NCBI RefSeq assembly: GCF_950295315.1
Contig: NC_080171.1
Span: forward strand, 117,299,064-117,363,063
From: Erinaceus europaeus
Taxonomy: Eukaryota; Chordata; Mammalia; Eulipotyphla; Erinaceidae
Length of the DNA stretch: 64,000 bases
Direction of reading: 5' to 3'
Positions 33,641-44,259 of this stretch are shown piece after piece. The position numbers and the translations under genes are program-made. The first letter of the stretch is position 1. Each line of letters starts with the position of its first letter. The notes below the pieces were generated by a model, which saw nothing but the letters and a program-made list of their open reading frames with translations, was not told the DNA's origin and did not search any database.

Positions 33641-34559
33641 AAAAAAAAAAGAAAAAGAAAACTGGTTTAATCCAGTGTCAATAGAAGGTATAAGAAAAGG
33701 TGTAGAATTTGGTCAGAATAATTGAAGATTTCTCTACACCAAGGTAATTTCTGCACCACTGTGAATAAATTGTGTTCAGACAAACAGCACAGCCTGTCGT
33801 CCTTACAGTGTACCAGATTTCCTTAGTCTTCTCTGGGAGCATTCCAGTGTGCCCGCCCCCCGCCCCCCACCTGTTTATTAATCGCTACATGTCAGTGCAG
33901 TAGTCAGTGAGGTGCTTCAATTCATCACCTAAACAGGCATATTTTCCTGTGACTCTACATTGCAGCTGTGGTTAATGCTGTGAGTGTTTACATAGAAACT
34001 GATGCATGGATCCCTTTTCTGCAGCAGCTGTGAGGCTGCCGCCAGCCAAAGCTTGCCAGGAAAGTACTGTAAATCTTTGAGTCAGCATGAAGATAGAGCA
34101 GGGCTCCTTTTTCTTCTCTTCCCATTCATGCATCCAAATTAAACCATTACATGCAGACAGACGAAGGTGTAATTCTTTTAAAGCTTCCCACAGATAGGCA
34201 AAGGCAGTGACACTGAGAGCAGCCACACCTTACTCTGCATCGTTCATGCCAAGGCTTCATAGGCTCTTTCCAAATGTTCCGCCATCTTGAATTAGAGCCT
34301 GGAAAAAGACATTTAGGCTAGTGAAGTGGTATCCTGTGGACGGTAGCTATAGATCTATTTATGTCACTAATAAATAAGACAGACTTCTGGCTCACATGAC
34401 TCTGGATCCAGTAAAGTCTCTTGGTTATAATGTCTACCGGTAAGCTAGAATGTGTGGGAATTACGATGGAGGGCTTGTTTGACTTCTTATGTCACTTATT
34501 CCAAGATTATGACATTTTGTCATTTGTGATGCTCTGTTTTGCATTTTTATAAATATTTA
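33641..34559. other. Repeat-free stretch, candidate conserved regulatory DNA
   Basis: No SINE or LINE is visible. The part 33880-34300 has balanced composition and clustered factor-like words: CAGCTG at 33963 and 34025, TGAGTCAGCA (AP-1/MAF type) at 34078-34087, and GCCATCTTG (YY1 type) at 34281-34289. Enhancer function is inference only. An 84-aa minus frame (33972-34226) has no recognised product. Confidence 0.35.
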
Positions 34560-34690
34560 TCTGTTTGTTTCTTTACTGATTATGAGAGAGAAAATGGGGC
34601 AGGGGTCAGAGCACTATTCATCTCCAGGAGAAGGTGATGTCAAAAATTGAGCCTATAGCCTCTGGAGCCTCAGCTATATGGAAGTTTGTG
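34560..34690 (-). mobile_element. Old tRNA-like SINE fragment, minus
   Basis: 'gagagagaaaatggggcagg', 'aaaattgagcctatagcctc' and 'tggagcctcagctatatgga' resemble a reversed type D head. Low similarity. Confidence 0.4.
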
Positions 34691-34871
34691 CTTTAATAAA
34701 ATAAGCTATATGTTCATCTTCCTTTTGCACTTTTTACTCACAGCGTTTACTCCACAGGTACCGATTGAGAACTGGAGATTAAAATGCATTTAAACTTTGA
34801 CTCTTTTTCCCCTAGTAGAGACATAAGAGTACTTGGTGAACAAAAGAAATCACAATATGGCAAATTAAATA

Positions 34872-35002
34872 TGAGTCTGCTCCTCCCTTCCTTCCCCTCC
34901 TACGCTTCCTCCTCCACTTCTCTTCCCTCCTCTCCCACTCTTCCTTCTCTACTTCCTCCTCTTCCTCCTCATTCTTCTTCCTCTTCTTCCTCCTTTTCCT
35001 GT
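34872..35002. repeat. Polypyrimidine tract, about 130 bp
   Basis: Almost pure C/T on +, built of CTT/CTC/CCT words. It sits at the T-rich border of the SINE that follows. Such tracts can form triplex DNA; that is general knowledge, not shown here. Confidence 0.85.
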
Positions 35003-35182
35003 ACCACCAGGGTTATTGCTGGGACTCACTTCCTGCAAGATTATACTGTTCCTAGAGGCCACTTTTAATTTTCTATTTCTTATGGACAGAGGATAAGAGA
35101 TAGAGAGAGAGAGAAAAGGAGGGAGATTGATTTTACTTGAGTCTTATGTGAGCTGTGCTTGGTAAGCTACCATCTGGGCCCC
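35003..35182 (-). mobile_element. SINE with 3' module, minus (old, shortened)
   Basis: Reversed module 'gttattgctgggactcactt...gttcctagaggccac', short purine-rich body, head-like 'ggtaagctaccatctgggcc'. Much of the middle is missing. Confidence 0.6.
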
Positions 35183-36918
35183 CAAGAGCATCTATTACAC
35201 TATTTCCGTGGCTTTAACTGGTAAACAAGTAGAGTGTCTATGCAGCCCTGCACATCATTTGTCCCTTTCCTTGAGATTGCTGTCTGCTTAAAAAAAGACT
35301 TATCTTACTCTAAATACTTAAATCATAGTTCACTAATCTTCCTCTTCTTGGAAGGCTTCCGTTTCCATTTGATATTTTGCTTCCCGTTTCCATAGAATGG
35401 AAATAGTGATATTTGTTTCAAAGCCAAAAACTCTGAAGGGTGTTGTCTTCTCTTTTCTAAGGGTTAGCTTGCACTTAATACTTCCATGTGAGCTCACATC
35501 TGATAGGCAGCTTTAAAAATCATCTCATCACACAAAGACATGGTGTCCTTATTAAAAAGTATCTGCTTAAGAAATCTTGACTCTTCCATAGACTAAATAG
35601 ATTAATTCATGCCTTACTTTCTTTGGGCTTTGATCTCCTGCCCTCATGATAAAGATTTTATTCCCCTAAAATTCAGTTTTTATATATCCTACTTGACCCA
35701 AGTCATTGAGAGTTTACATTAAAATAAAGGAAGCCTGTTATAGTTATCAGTTCCAAAAAAAAAGACTTCTGAGCCAGTGAGTTAGACTTGATTTCAGTTG
35801 AACTACTGGAAAACCACCAAAAAAAAAAAATTGTGCTTTTTGTTACTACCATTGGCTTCAGATTTGAGAGTGTTTTATGTGTATGTATATGTTTGTATGC
35901 TTTTTAAAGTCATGATATTTGCTACAGTCCTTATATATGTACTGATTGCTTTTCAACTAGTTTAAATGTGAGACTCAGGGATTCTACACCATGCCAAGAG
36001 ACTAGTCAGACATTCTTATATGTGAGTGTAATGTTCTCAATATTTATCAGTAGAAAACATGAGCCTGAAGGGTAGACTTGGCCATCACTGGGTTGTAACA
36101 GCCCCTCTCCATGGCCTGGGTGTGAGGGGCACGGCTGGAGGAGCCCATCCCCATCTATGCCTGGAAATCCCCTCCCCATCTATCCAATTTCAAAGTTCTG
36201 TGGTGAAAGAGTCTCCCACAGGTGCTTTTTTGGACCAAGAACACAACTTTCAAGAGAGGTCTCTGTCAAAACAAAGAAAGAAAAAGAGAATCCTGACCTC
36301 TGAGAGCTTTGAAAGCCAATCAGATAACAATACTTGGAAAAGAGGTTGCAGGTCCCCAGAGAGGAGAGAGGATGCAAAGAAAAGACACAGGAAGAATGTA
36401 GCTTGTCTCTTCCTACTGTGTGTGACCTCGTGGCAAACACAGATGCCCCTGGTTGCTCATGACTGAAAACTGGAAATGGCAGTGACTAAGGCCTTTTTAA
36501 AAAATGCACAGAAGCATATTGAAGGAAGGCCACACAAGATAGGGTGTGTACTTAGCTGATAGACTATGTTGGAGAGGGACATTTCCTTATGTGTAGGACT
36601 TTTAGCTTGACTAATAATTAAAATAGCCTAAGTCAGGTTAAAAAGAAAAAAAAATCATTTTAATTAGGTAAGTACAAGGGGTTCACAGTGTACAGGAGAG
36701 GTCCACAGCTGCGTGGGCAAATTGAAATATATACAACATTCTAGAATCAAGAGAAAGGGGCAGAGGTCTGGTTTCCAAAAGGAAGGGAAGCACTTCACAT
36801 AAAAAAGAGGTCAGGTTTTGGAAATCAAATGTTTGCTATGCTGTGCAGAAACAAAAGAATCCAGACATGACACTGAACACTGCCCTGGCCAAGTTTCTCC
36901 AGCCTTATGTATCTGCAT
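35183..36918. other. Repeat-poor intronic stretch, 1.7 kb
   Basis: No recognised SINE or LINE. It contains the longest open frame outside repeats in the window (+, 36059-36466, 135 codons), whose product has a lysine/arginine-rich middle and no recognisable domain. No splice-site pair or conserved peptide supports it as coding. Confidence 0.5.
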
Positions 36919-37027
36919 CTCTCCCTCTCCCTCTCCCTCTCCCTCTCCCTCTCCCTCTCCCTCTCCCTCTCCCTCTCCCTCTCCCTCTCCCTCTCCCTCT
37001 CCCTCTCCCTCTCCCTCTCCCTCTCCC
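36919..37027. repeat. (CCCTCT)n hexamer array, about 18 copies
   Basis: An essentially perfect CTCCCT hexanucleotide array of about 108 bp. It ends in 'cccctttctctctg'. Open frames across it encode only Pro-Ser, Leu-Pro, Glu-Gly or Glu-Arg dipeptides and are not genes. Absence of interruptions implies recent expansion or active slippage. Confidence 0.97.
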
Positions 37028-37926
37028 CTTTCTCTCTGTTCCCTTTGCATTTTCTAGTCAACTGGCATTTAGCTTTTTAGGTCACTACTATTGCAAGTCT
37101 TTTTTTTTTTATCATTTTGTCCTTAAAAGGCTGTCTTGATCTTGATGATTATAATCTTTTCAGTTTGGTTATATAGAGAGGATAAGAGTGTTTAATTAAT
37201 GTGCAGAATATAGTCTGAATATATCTTTTATCATTGAACCTTCACTTTACAATGAAGTATTGGGATGGGGGTAAACAGCATAGTGGAGATGCCCTTACTA
37301 GTTATTGAGGCTTTTACTGAGTTTGGTTCACTGTAAATTGCTTTTCTATATAGTCTATGTATTAAGTTCATATTTCTATTGTGTCCTATTTTTGCCTGAT
37401 TCCAATGACAGAGTGAGTTGAACCTTTCTGGATTTCAAGACAGTCGCTAGAAATATGTCTTTCAGTAACACAGTGAAAAAGCTGTAACATCTAATTTCAA
37501 GGACAACCACCTGGCTTGAAGTATTTTTCTGTTATCCATGTGATAAATACCCCAAGTACAAGTGGCTCTATGCAGTGATACTTTTGAACTATTGAACACG
37601 GTGTTGGGAAGAGGTCCTGAGCAGGTGCCTGTGATCTCTACCACACTCTGTCACAGGCTGTGGTCAGACAGAAATGCCTCTGAGGGCCAAACACTGCCTT
37701 CTGCATGTGAATGCAGGCTGGAATTAGAAAGCACCATCTTCCTAAAACTGGCATGTTTTCTGCCCAATAACTCAAAACACAACGCAAGAGGTTTGGGGAT
37801 GCACAACCAAATATCTGATATGAAAAACAAATGTATTGGGGCCAGATGTGGTGCAGCTGGTGAAGCACTCATAGAAAAAGAAAAAAACGATGCCTCCCCC
37901 CAAAGCAAAAAAGTAAAAGGTTCCAT
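37028..37926. other. Intronic sequence with a short SINE head
   Basis: Mostly unique. At 37838-37873 a type B SINE head ('ggggccagatgtggtgcagctg' in two parts, 'gtgaagcactcatag') appears and stops before the B box, followed by A-rich sequence. The + frame at 37562-37939 is accidental as far as I can tell. Confidence 0.45.
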
Positions 37927-38019
37927 CAGACAGAATTAAGCATCCTTCAGTGAAACACTTGCTGATATTCTATAAGTACTGGCAGAAACCAAGATCTCTT
38001 CTTCCTGCCCTCAATGTGT
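37927..38019 (+). repeat. 93-bp direct repeat, copy 1, at left edge of TG array
   Basis: 'cagacagaattaagcatcct' through 'cttcctgccctcaatgtgt' recurs at 39254-39346 with one mismatch (agaaacc/agaaaca). It borders the TG array on its left side in both places. Confidence 0.95.
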
Positions 38020-39153
38020 ATGTGTGTGAGTGTGTGTGAGTGTGAGTGTGTGTGTGAGTGTGTGTGTGTGGGTGTGTGTGTGTGAGTGTGTGTGTGAGTG
38101 TGTGTGAGTGTGTGTGTGTGTGTGTGAGTGTGTGTGAGTGTGTGTGTGTGTGAGTGTGTGGGTGTGTGTGAGTGTGTGTGAGTGTGTGTGTGAGAGTGTG
38201 TGTGAGTGTGTGTGTGAGAGTGTGTGTGAGTGTGTGTGTGAGAGTGTGTGTGAGTGTGTGTGTGTGTGTGTGAGTGTGTGTGAGTGTGTGTGAGTGTGTG
38301 TGTGGGTGTGTGTGAGTGTGTGTGTGTGTGAGTGTGTGTGTGAGTGTGTGTGTGAGTGTGTGTGTGTGGGTGTGTGTGAGTGTGTGTGTGTGTGAGTGTG
38401 TGTGAGTGTGTGTGTGAGAGTGTGTGAGTGTGTGTGTGTGTGAGTGTGTGTGAGTGTGTGTGTGGGTGTGTGTGAGTGTGTGTGTGTGTGTGAGTGTGTG
38501 TGAGAGTGTGTGTGAGTGTGTGTGTGAGTGTGTGTGTGTGGGTGTGTGTGAGTGTGTGTGTGTGTGTGAGTGTGTGTGAGTGTGTGTGTGAGAGAGTGTG
38601 TGAGTGTGTGTGTGTGTGTGTGAGTGTGTGTGTGAGTGTGTGTGTGAGTGTGTGTGGGTGTGTGTGAGTGTGTGTGTGTGAGTGTGTGTGAGTGTGTGTG
38701 TGAGTGTGTGTGTGTGTGTGAGTGTGTGTGTGAGTGTGTGTGAGTGTGTGTGTGTGAGTGTGTGTGAGTGTGTGTGTGAGTGTGTGTAAGTGTGTGTGTG
38801 TGTGAGTGTGTGTGAGTGTGTGTGTGTGAGTGTGGGTGTGTGTGAGTGTGTGTGAGTGTGTGTGTGTGAGAGTGTGTGTGAGTGTGTGTGTGAGTGTGCA
38901 TGTGTGTGAGTGTGCATGTGTGTGAGTGTGTGTGTGTGAGTGTGCGTAAGTGTGTGAGTGAGTGTGTGTGTGAGTGTGTGTGTGTGAGTGTGTGTGTAAG
39001 TGTGTGAGTGAGTGTGTGAGTGAGTGTGTGTGTGAGAGAGTGTGTGTAAGTGTGTGGGTGTGTGTGAGTGTGTGTGTGTAAGTGTGTGTGAATGTGTGTG
39101 AGTGTGTGTGAGTGTATGTGTGTGTGTGTGTGAGTGTGTGTGTGTGTGTGTGC
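38014..39153. repeat. Large TG/GAGTG tandem array, 1.14 kb
   Basis: Nearly pure alternating TG with regular GAGTG, GAGAG and GGGTG interruptions. Interruptions are patterned: 24-bp units repeat three times near 38193-38264, and a block starting at the GGG of 38368 recurs 172 bp later at 38540. The 417-, 315- and 296-codon His-Thr/Ser-Leu frames on minus are pure low-complexity artefacts. Alternating purine-pyrimidine DNA of this kind can adopt Z-form. Confidence 0.97.
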
Positions 39154-39253
39154 ATTTTGTTGAAGAATGAGGTTGCTTTATAAGATGACTTGTTAGTCAA
39201 TATTATTTTTCACCATTTCAGCACTCTTGTGCTTAGCATATATCTGGAACTGG
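39154..39253. other. Unique spacer between the two array copies
   Basis: About 100 bp ('attttgttgaagaatgaggt...atatctggaactgg') closing the first copy of the duplicated unit. No other copy is seen in the window. Confidence 0.8.
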
Positions 39254-39346
39254 CAGACAGAATTAAGCATCCTTCAGTGAAACACTTGCTGATATTCTAT
39301 AAGTACTGGCAGAAACAAAGATCTCTTCTTCCTGCCCTCAATGTGT
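39254..39346 (+). repeat. 93-bp direct repeat, copy 2
   Basis: Second copy of 37927-38019, offset 1327 bp, one mismatch. It is again followed at once by TG-array sequence. Confidence 0.95.
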
Positions 39347-39366
39347 GTGTGTGTGAGAGTATGTGT

Positions 39367-39411
<45 letters not shown>

Positions 39412-39502
39412 AGTGTATGTGAGTGTGAGTGTGTGTGTGTGTGAGAGAGTGTGTGCGTGTGTGTGTGAGTGTGTGTGTAAGTGTGTGTGTGAGTATGTGT
39501 GT
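39340..39502. repeat. Second, shorter TG/GAGTG array, about 160 bp
   Basis: Same sequence character as the 1.14-kb array with GAGTG, GAGAG, GTATG and GCGTG variants. It ends in 'gtgtcttttcttcttttac'. Confidence 0.95.
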
Positions 39503-39624
39503 CTTTTCTTCTTTTACTTTTTTTTGGTTTATTAGTGATGTAACTGCTTTTACTTTTTTATTAGTGATTTAATATTGATTTACAAGACTGTAAGTGGTAA
39601 AGTTGTAATAGGGATACTCTAGAA

Positions 39625-39914
39625 ATATTTCTTTATTGATTCCCTTTTGCTGCCCTTGTTGTTTTTTTATTGTTTTGTAGTTATTATTGTTGTTGTTATT
39701 GATGTCATTGTTGTTAGCTAGGACAGAGAGAAATGGAGAGAGGAGGGGAAGGCAGAGAGGGGGAGAGAAAGACAGACACCTGCAGACCTGCTTCACCGCC
39801 TGTGAAGCGACTCCCCTGCAGGTGGGGAGCCGGGGGCTCGAACCGGGATCCTTATGCCGGTCCTTGTGTTTTGAGCCACCTGCACTTAACGCGCTGCACT
39901 ACCACCTGACTCCC
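39625..39914 (-). mobile_element. SINE type A, minus
   Basis: Reversed tail 'ttgctgcccttgttgttttt', 'ttattgatgtcattgttgtt', body 'agagaggaggggaagg', 'ctcgaaccgggatcc', head 'ctgcactaccacctgactcc'. Well preserved. Confidence 0.93.
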
Positions 39915-39924
39915 AGGAGTACTT

Positions 39925-40805
39925 CTAAAAAAATTTTATTTATAAAAAGGAAACACTGACAAAACCATAGGATAAGAGGGTTAAAACTCCACACAGTTCC
40001 CACCACCAGAATTCCGTATCCCATCCCCTCTCCTGAGAGCTTTCTTATTCTTTAACTCTCAGGGCGTATGGATCCAAGATCATTGTGGGATGTAGAAGGT
40101 CTGGCTTCTATAATTGCTTCCTGCTGAACATGGGCATTGACAGGTCGATCCATACTCCCAGCCTGCCTCTCTCTTGGATCAACAACAGTAGAGAATGTTC
40201 CATCATCCGGACAACATTCTTTATGCTACCTTTATGCTACCTGAGGAAGATGGGTCCTGAAATTGGGGCAGCTTGGAACATTCCTACATATGACCACAGA
40301 ATGTGAGCTCAGATCTACAGGGATACAGAGGTCACATAGGCTCCTAAGCTAAATATGGACCCCAGATCACATCAAATCAATGGGGCTTATAGTCAACAAT
40401 ATTTATACACCTTTCCCATAGTTGGGAGCTACTCTCTTCCCTGATCCAGCTTTCTGTTCCTTTTCCAGCCATGACATCATCTCCCCAGACAATAATTTGG
40501 ATCCACTTACATATCAGATTTCAGGCTAGGGGAAAAAAAAAAACAACTAGTATAGCCACAGGCCCTTTGGAATATAAAATATGCCTACTAGCTATCTACA
40601 AAATGAAGACTCCCCCCTCCACCAATTCTTCATCTGCACTATTCCAGCCTTTAGGTCCATGATTGGTCAACACTTTTTTTGGCTTTTTATGTTAACTCTC
40701 TTTTCAGCCACCAAGTTCCAGATGCTACCATGATGCCAACCAGACTTCTCTGGACAGACAAACCTACCAATGTGTCCTGAAGCTCTGATTCCCCAGAACT
40801 CCACC
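39925..40805 (-). mobile_element. R1-family element, long copy, minus
   Basis: From its reversed poly-A end ('ttttatttataaaaaggaaa') it runs through 'acaaaaccataggataagag', 'caccaccagaattccgtatc', 'gaacatgggcattgacaggt', 'cattctttatgctacc' and 'gcagcttggaacattcc' to about 40805. It is the longest R1 copy here, with no long open frame. I recall this sequence as abundant in hedgehog, but cannot place it as LINE, LTR or other. Confidence 0.65.
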
Positions 40806-40935
40806 CCAGGGGTACATTTTTATACAATTCCCACCACTCAAGTTCCATGTCCCATCCCTTCCATTGGAAGTTTCCCTGTTCTTCTTTATCCCTTTCAGAG
40901 TATGGACCAGAATTCCTTATGGGGTGTATAAGGCA
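40806..40935 (-). mobile_element. R1-family 3' end, second copy, minus
   Basis: 'caattcccaccactcaagtt', 'cttccattggaagtttccct' and 'tatccctttcagagtatgga' restart the R1 3' end directly after the longer copy, in the same orientation. More diverged. Confidence 0.55.
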
Positions 40936-42286
40936 GGTGCTCTTTCTATAGAAACGTGCTCTGCTCGCCTATCACCACCCTCTGATGTACTGTCTATAAA
41001 TTGTCAACAGGTGTGTTCTGCCAAAATTCTCTGCATCTGAAAACAGCTGAGGCAGGCTTCAGACTGAATTTTCATGATTAGTACTTTTGAAAGACTTTGC
41101 ACTTATTATATGATTTCCCTATAGATATTTTCTCTCCTTTCATTTTCAAACGTAAGCCATGTCATAAAGTTCATATTTGATTGAACCAGATAGATGCTTT
41201 TGCAGGCATCTATGAATTCCATGCTCACTGGAGAATTGCTGTCTTGTCATTATTTTTAAATCTGAAGTTGAGTTTAGGCAGTTTTCTGGACAACTGTAAT
41301 ACTTAGGAGACCATTCAGGAATCTCCCCTTCATCTGGCCTTGAAATGACTGAAATAGTACTTACTGGAAATGTCTTCTGTAGTGAACTTCTATCGGGAGA
41401 CTGAAAACAAATAGACAAATGGGTAGAGAGCTTTTATTTTTTAAGTAGATTTCAGAGCATAACACAGGGACAACGGAGAGGCAGTCCAGCATCCCAAACA
41501 TTGACAGTAAAGATTCATTTGTCTTAATGAAGAACATGGCCGTACCTTTACAGATATTTGTGTAAGATAGATGGTTTTATTTTCTATAATACTGATATGC
41601 TTTGAACAGAGATGATCTATTGTGTAGTAACCGCATTTGTCCACATGTACAGTCAGTCAGTATGGTTTCTCTCTTAGGCATGGCTTAGAGTTCTCACTTT
41701 TCCACCTTGTCCAAGGAACACTATGTGACTTGTGAATCTCCCTGTCCATGCCTTCTGCTAAAACTGACCCTCAGGCTTTCTTGTTGTTTATTTCCTCTGG
41801 CCAGAGGCCTCTCTCTGTCTGCTCTGTATTTTCCTCTCCTAGCTACTAAGCACGCGAGGAATTTCCTTCCTGTCTGTGTCCTCTCTGCTCACACCAACTT
41901 CCTTCTCTTTAGTTTGTGAAGAGAATGCTATGTATCTTTTCCCAAAGTGACTAAGCCATCTTAGAGCCTCACCTCTTCTTCCTGCTCCCCTCTCAAGTCT
42001 CCACTTCCTTCTCAGTCTTCTCTGTCTCCATGCAGCCTGGCTTTGGAAGAGAAATCTGCTTTCACTGTTTACTTCTTCACCTTGCATTTACTTCCTCTCA
42101 CACACTCACTTTACATGTCATCTCTTCTATAATTCCATTGAAATGTGAAACATGTTGTTACAGTATTCTCCAGAACTTTTATAATACTTGAGGCTCTTAT
42201 CCAAATTGGTGATTTTTTTACTCCTATTGCCTTATTCTCCCTTTTACATCTTAATATTTTCTTGATATTTATGTACTGTTAGTTTG
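40936..42286. other. Repeat-poor intronic stretch
   Basis: 1.35 kb. The part 41700-42110 is rich in CT on +. Accidental frames exist (41146-41418 -, 41839-42087 -) with no recognised product. Confidence 0.45.
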
Positions 42287-42530
42287 AGGTTGGAGAGATA
42301 ACGCCCCCTGTAAGATGCATGCCTGACCATGTGTGAAACCTGGGTTCAAGCCTTGACACCACAAGGGAATGCCATGGCACTAGGGAAAGCTACCGTGCTC
42401 TGAAGTCTCTCCTCTCTCCCTGTCTCTCTGTCTGATCTCTGACTCCCCATCTCAACGAGAAAGTTGACCCAGGGAACAATGACATTGCATATGTGGAACC
42501 ACACAGGGGAAAACAATAAGTAAGTACATA
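42287..42530 (+). mobile_element. tRNA-like SINE, separate group, plus
   Basis: 'ttggagagataacgccccct', B box 'gggttcaagcc', CT-rich body 'ctctctccctgtctctctgt', A-rich end 'ggggaaaacaataag'. It differs from types A and B after the B box. Confidence 0.55.
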
Positions 42531-43510
42531 TCATTAGTTTTCTTCAGTTCTATCCTTGACCTCACCAATTTCTATCAAAAATCTAATATTAATATCACAT
42601 ATTGTTTCTCTATATTTAAGTAATATATGTACTTGATAATTATTGATGTCCTGCCAGTGCTCAAGACAGGTCAGTTCTTTACAGGAATTTTCAGCCTCAG
42701 TTTCCTGTAACTTGACTGATGAGTCAGAACTGCGTGTCCTAGTAGGCGTTCAGACAGTGGTATCTTTACACATACATCAAACACAGACATAAATTCACAC
42801 GTGCATAGGCACAGAAATGTGTACACACACATATAATACAAACGTGTACAAAAAATGCACATGCATGATAAAAATAAAAATCCATGCATGAAAGCTCTTC
42901 CCAGTTTTTTCTCTGAGAGTCAGACTAGATGAAGAAACACTGAAGGCAGAGTGAAAGGGGAAGGCAGAGCAGTGGTGGCTATAGTTAGGGGAACGGGCTT
43001 GGCTCTGTCAGAAACAGGCATCTCTGCAAGGAAAGGCAGAACTGCACATTCTGTCCAGTATAAACCCTGTTGTTCTGAATGAGGGTGAAAATACAGTGGG
43101 AACAGAGTGAAACATACTTGTATATTATTTAAGATTAGCAGGTTTGTTTGGTTTCCATGGGAAGCATGTACATACAGCATCACAGCTTAACAATTCAGTA
43201 AATTTACCTTACCAGTGAAAGTTCCTCTATGATTTTTGAATATAATTCATCATGAATTCTGAACTTTATCTTTCATGAAGTGACCACCTTTTAATGGTGG
43301 ATAATAAAAATATGGAAAGAATGCCAAAGGGGAAGTGTGATGAAAATCAAAGTTAGAAATGTGTTGAAATTAATCAAATAAATCAAAGGATGTCAACTAG
43401 ATATTAATGATCAGAAAAAGAGATAATACGTGTTACAAAATGAAAATATTAAACGATGTGGAAGTGAGGTTCTTAGGACAATTCCAGTGATTCATATAAA
43501 CATTACTAAT
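42531..43510. other. Intronic sequence, nothing recognised
   Basis: About 1 kb, with AC-rich and ACAC words at 42765-42870 but no clean array. No exon supported. Confidence 0.45.
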
Positions 43511-43522
43511 TAAGAGGTGGTG

Positions 43523-43733
43523 GGGCTGGGTGGTGGTGCACCTGGTTGAGCACACATGTTCAATGCAAAAGTACCCGGGTTCAAGCCCCCGGCCCCACCT
43601 GCAGGGGGAAAGCTTCACGACTGGTGAAGCAGGGCTACAGGTGTCTCTCTATCTCTCTCCCTCTCTATTACCTCCTTCCCTCTCAGTTTCTGTCTGTCTC
43701 TATCCAGAAAATAAAGAGAAAATGTTTTTTAAA
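43523..43733 (+). mobile_element. SINE type B, plus
   Basis: Head 'ggggctgggtggtggtgcac', B box 'ggttcaagccc', 'gcagggggaaagcttcacga', CT body, 'aataaagagaaaatg' tail. 'aggtggt' flanks both sides. Confidence 0.93.
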
Positions 43734-43912
43734 AGGTGGTAAATCTGTTTTAGTTATTTCTATCTCTTACATCTACTGTTACACCATCAGTGACAAATCT
43801 CTTCTATGAATTAGGAGTCAAAAACATTGCATGCTTTATCTTTTGTCCTCAAATATTGAAACTGTTAATTGACTGGGAAGTTCTATTACTTTGGTGTAAA
43901 TTGTCCACAAGA

Positions 43913-44259
43913 ACAGTAATTTGAGTAGTGCAGCGGGTTAAGCGCACTTCAAGGACCGGCATAAGGATCCCAGTTCGAGCCCCGGGCTCCCCACCTGTAG
44001 GGGAGTCACTTCACAGGCGGTGAAGCAGGTCTGCAGGTGTCTAATCTTTCTCTCCCCCTCTGTCTTCCCCTCTTCTCTCCATTTCTCTCTGTCCTATCCA
44101 ACAACGAACGACATCAACGGCAACAATAATAACCACAATGAGGCTCCAACAAGGGAAACAAAAGGGGGAAAAAATGGCCTCCAGGAGCAGCAGATTCATG
44201 GTGCAGGCACTGAGCCCCAGCAATAACCCTATAGGCAAAAATAAAAGGACAGTAATTTG
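43913..44259 (+). mobile_element. SINE type A with 3' module, plus, 11-bp TSD
   Basis: The body is 43924-44248, flanked by 'acagtaatttg'. The head lacks the first bases and has a small internal deletion ('gcgcacttcaaggaccggc'). The module 'cctccaggagcagcagattc' is present. Confidence 0.93.

Noticed and set aside
36811..37139. Pro-Ser, Leu-Pro, Glu-Gly and Glu-Arg repeat proteins
   Set aside because: All derive from the CCCTCT hexamer array read in different frames and have no independent support.
38014..39153. Satellite or CRISPR-like array
   Set aside because: There are no distinct repeat-spacer units; it is a dinucleotide array with patterned interruptions in a mammalian intron.
37947..39200. 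417-codon minus-strand open frame of His-Thr-Ser repeats
   Set aside because: It is a translation of the TG/GAGTG array. Dinucleotide repeats are open in several frames; overlapping 315- and 296-codon frames show the same artefact.
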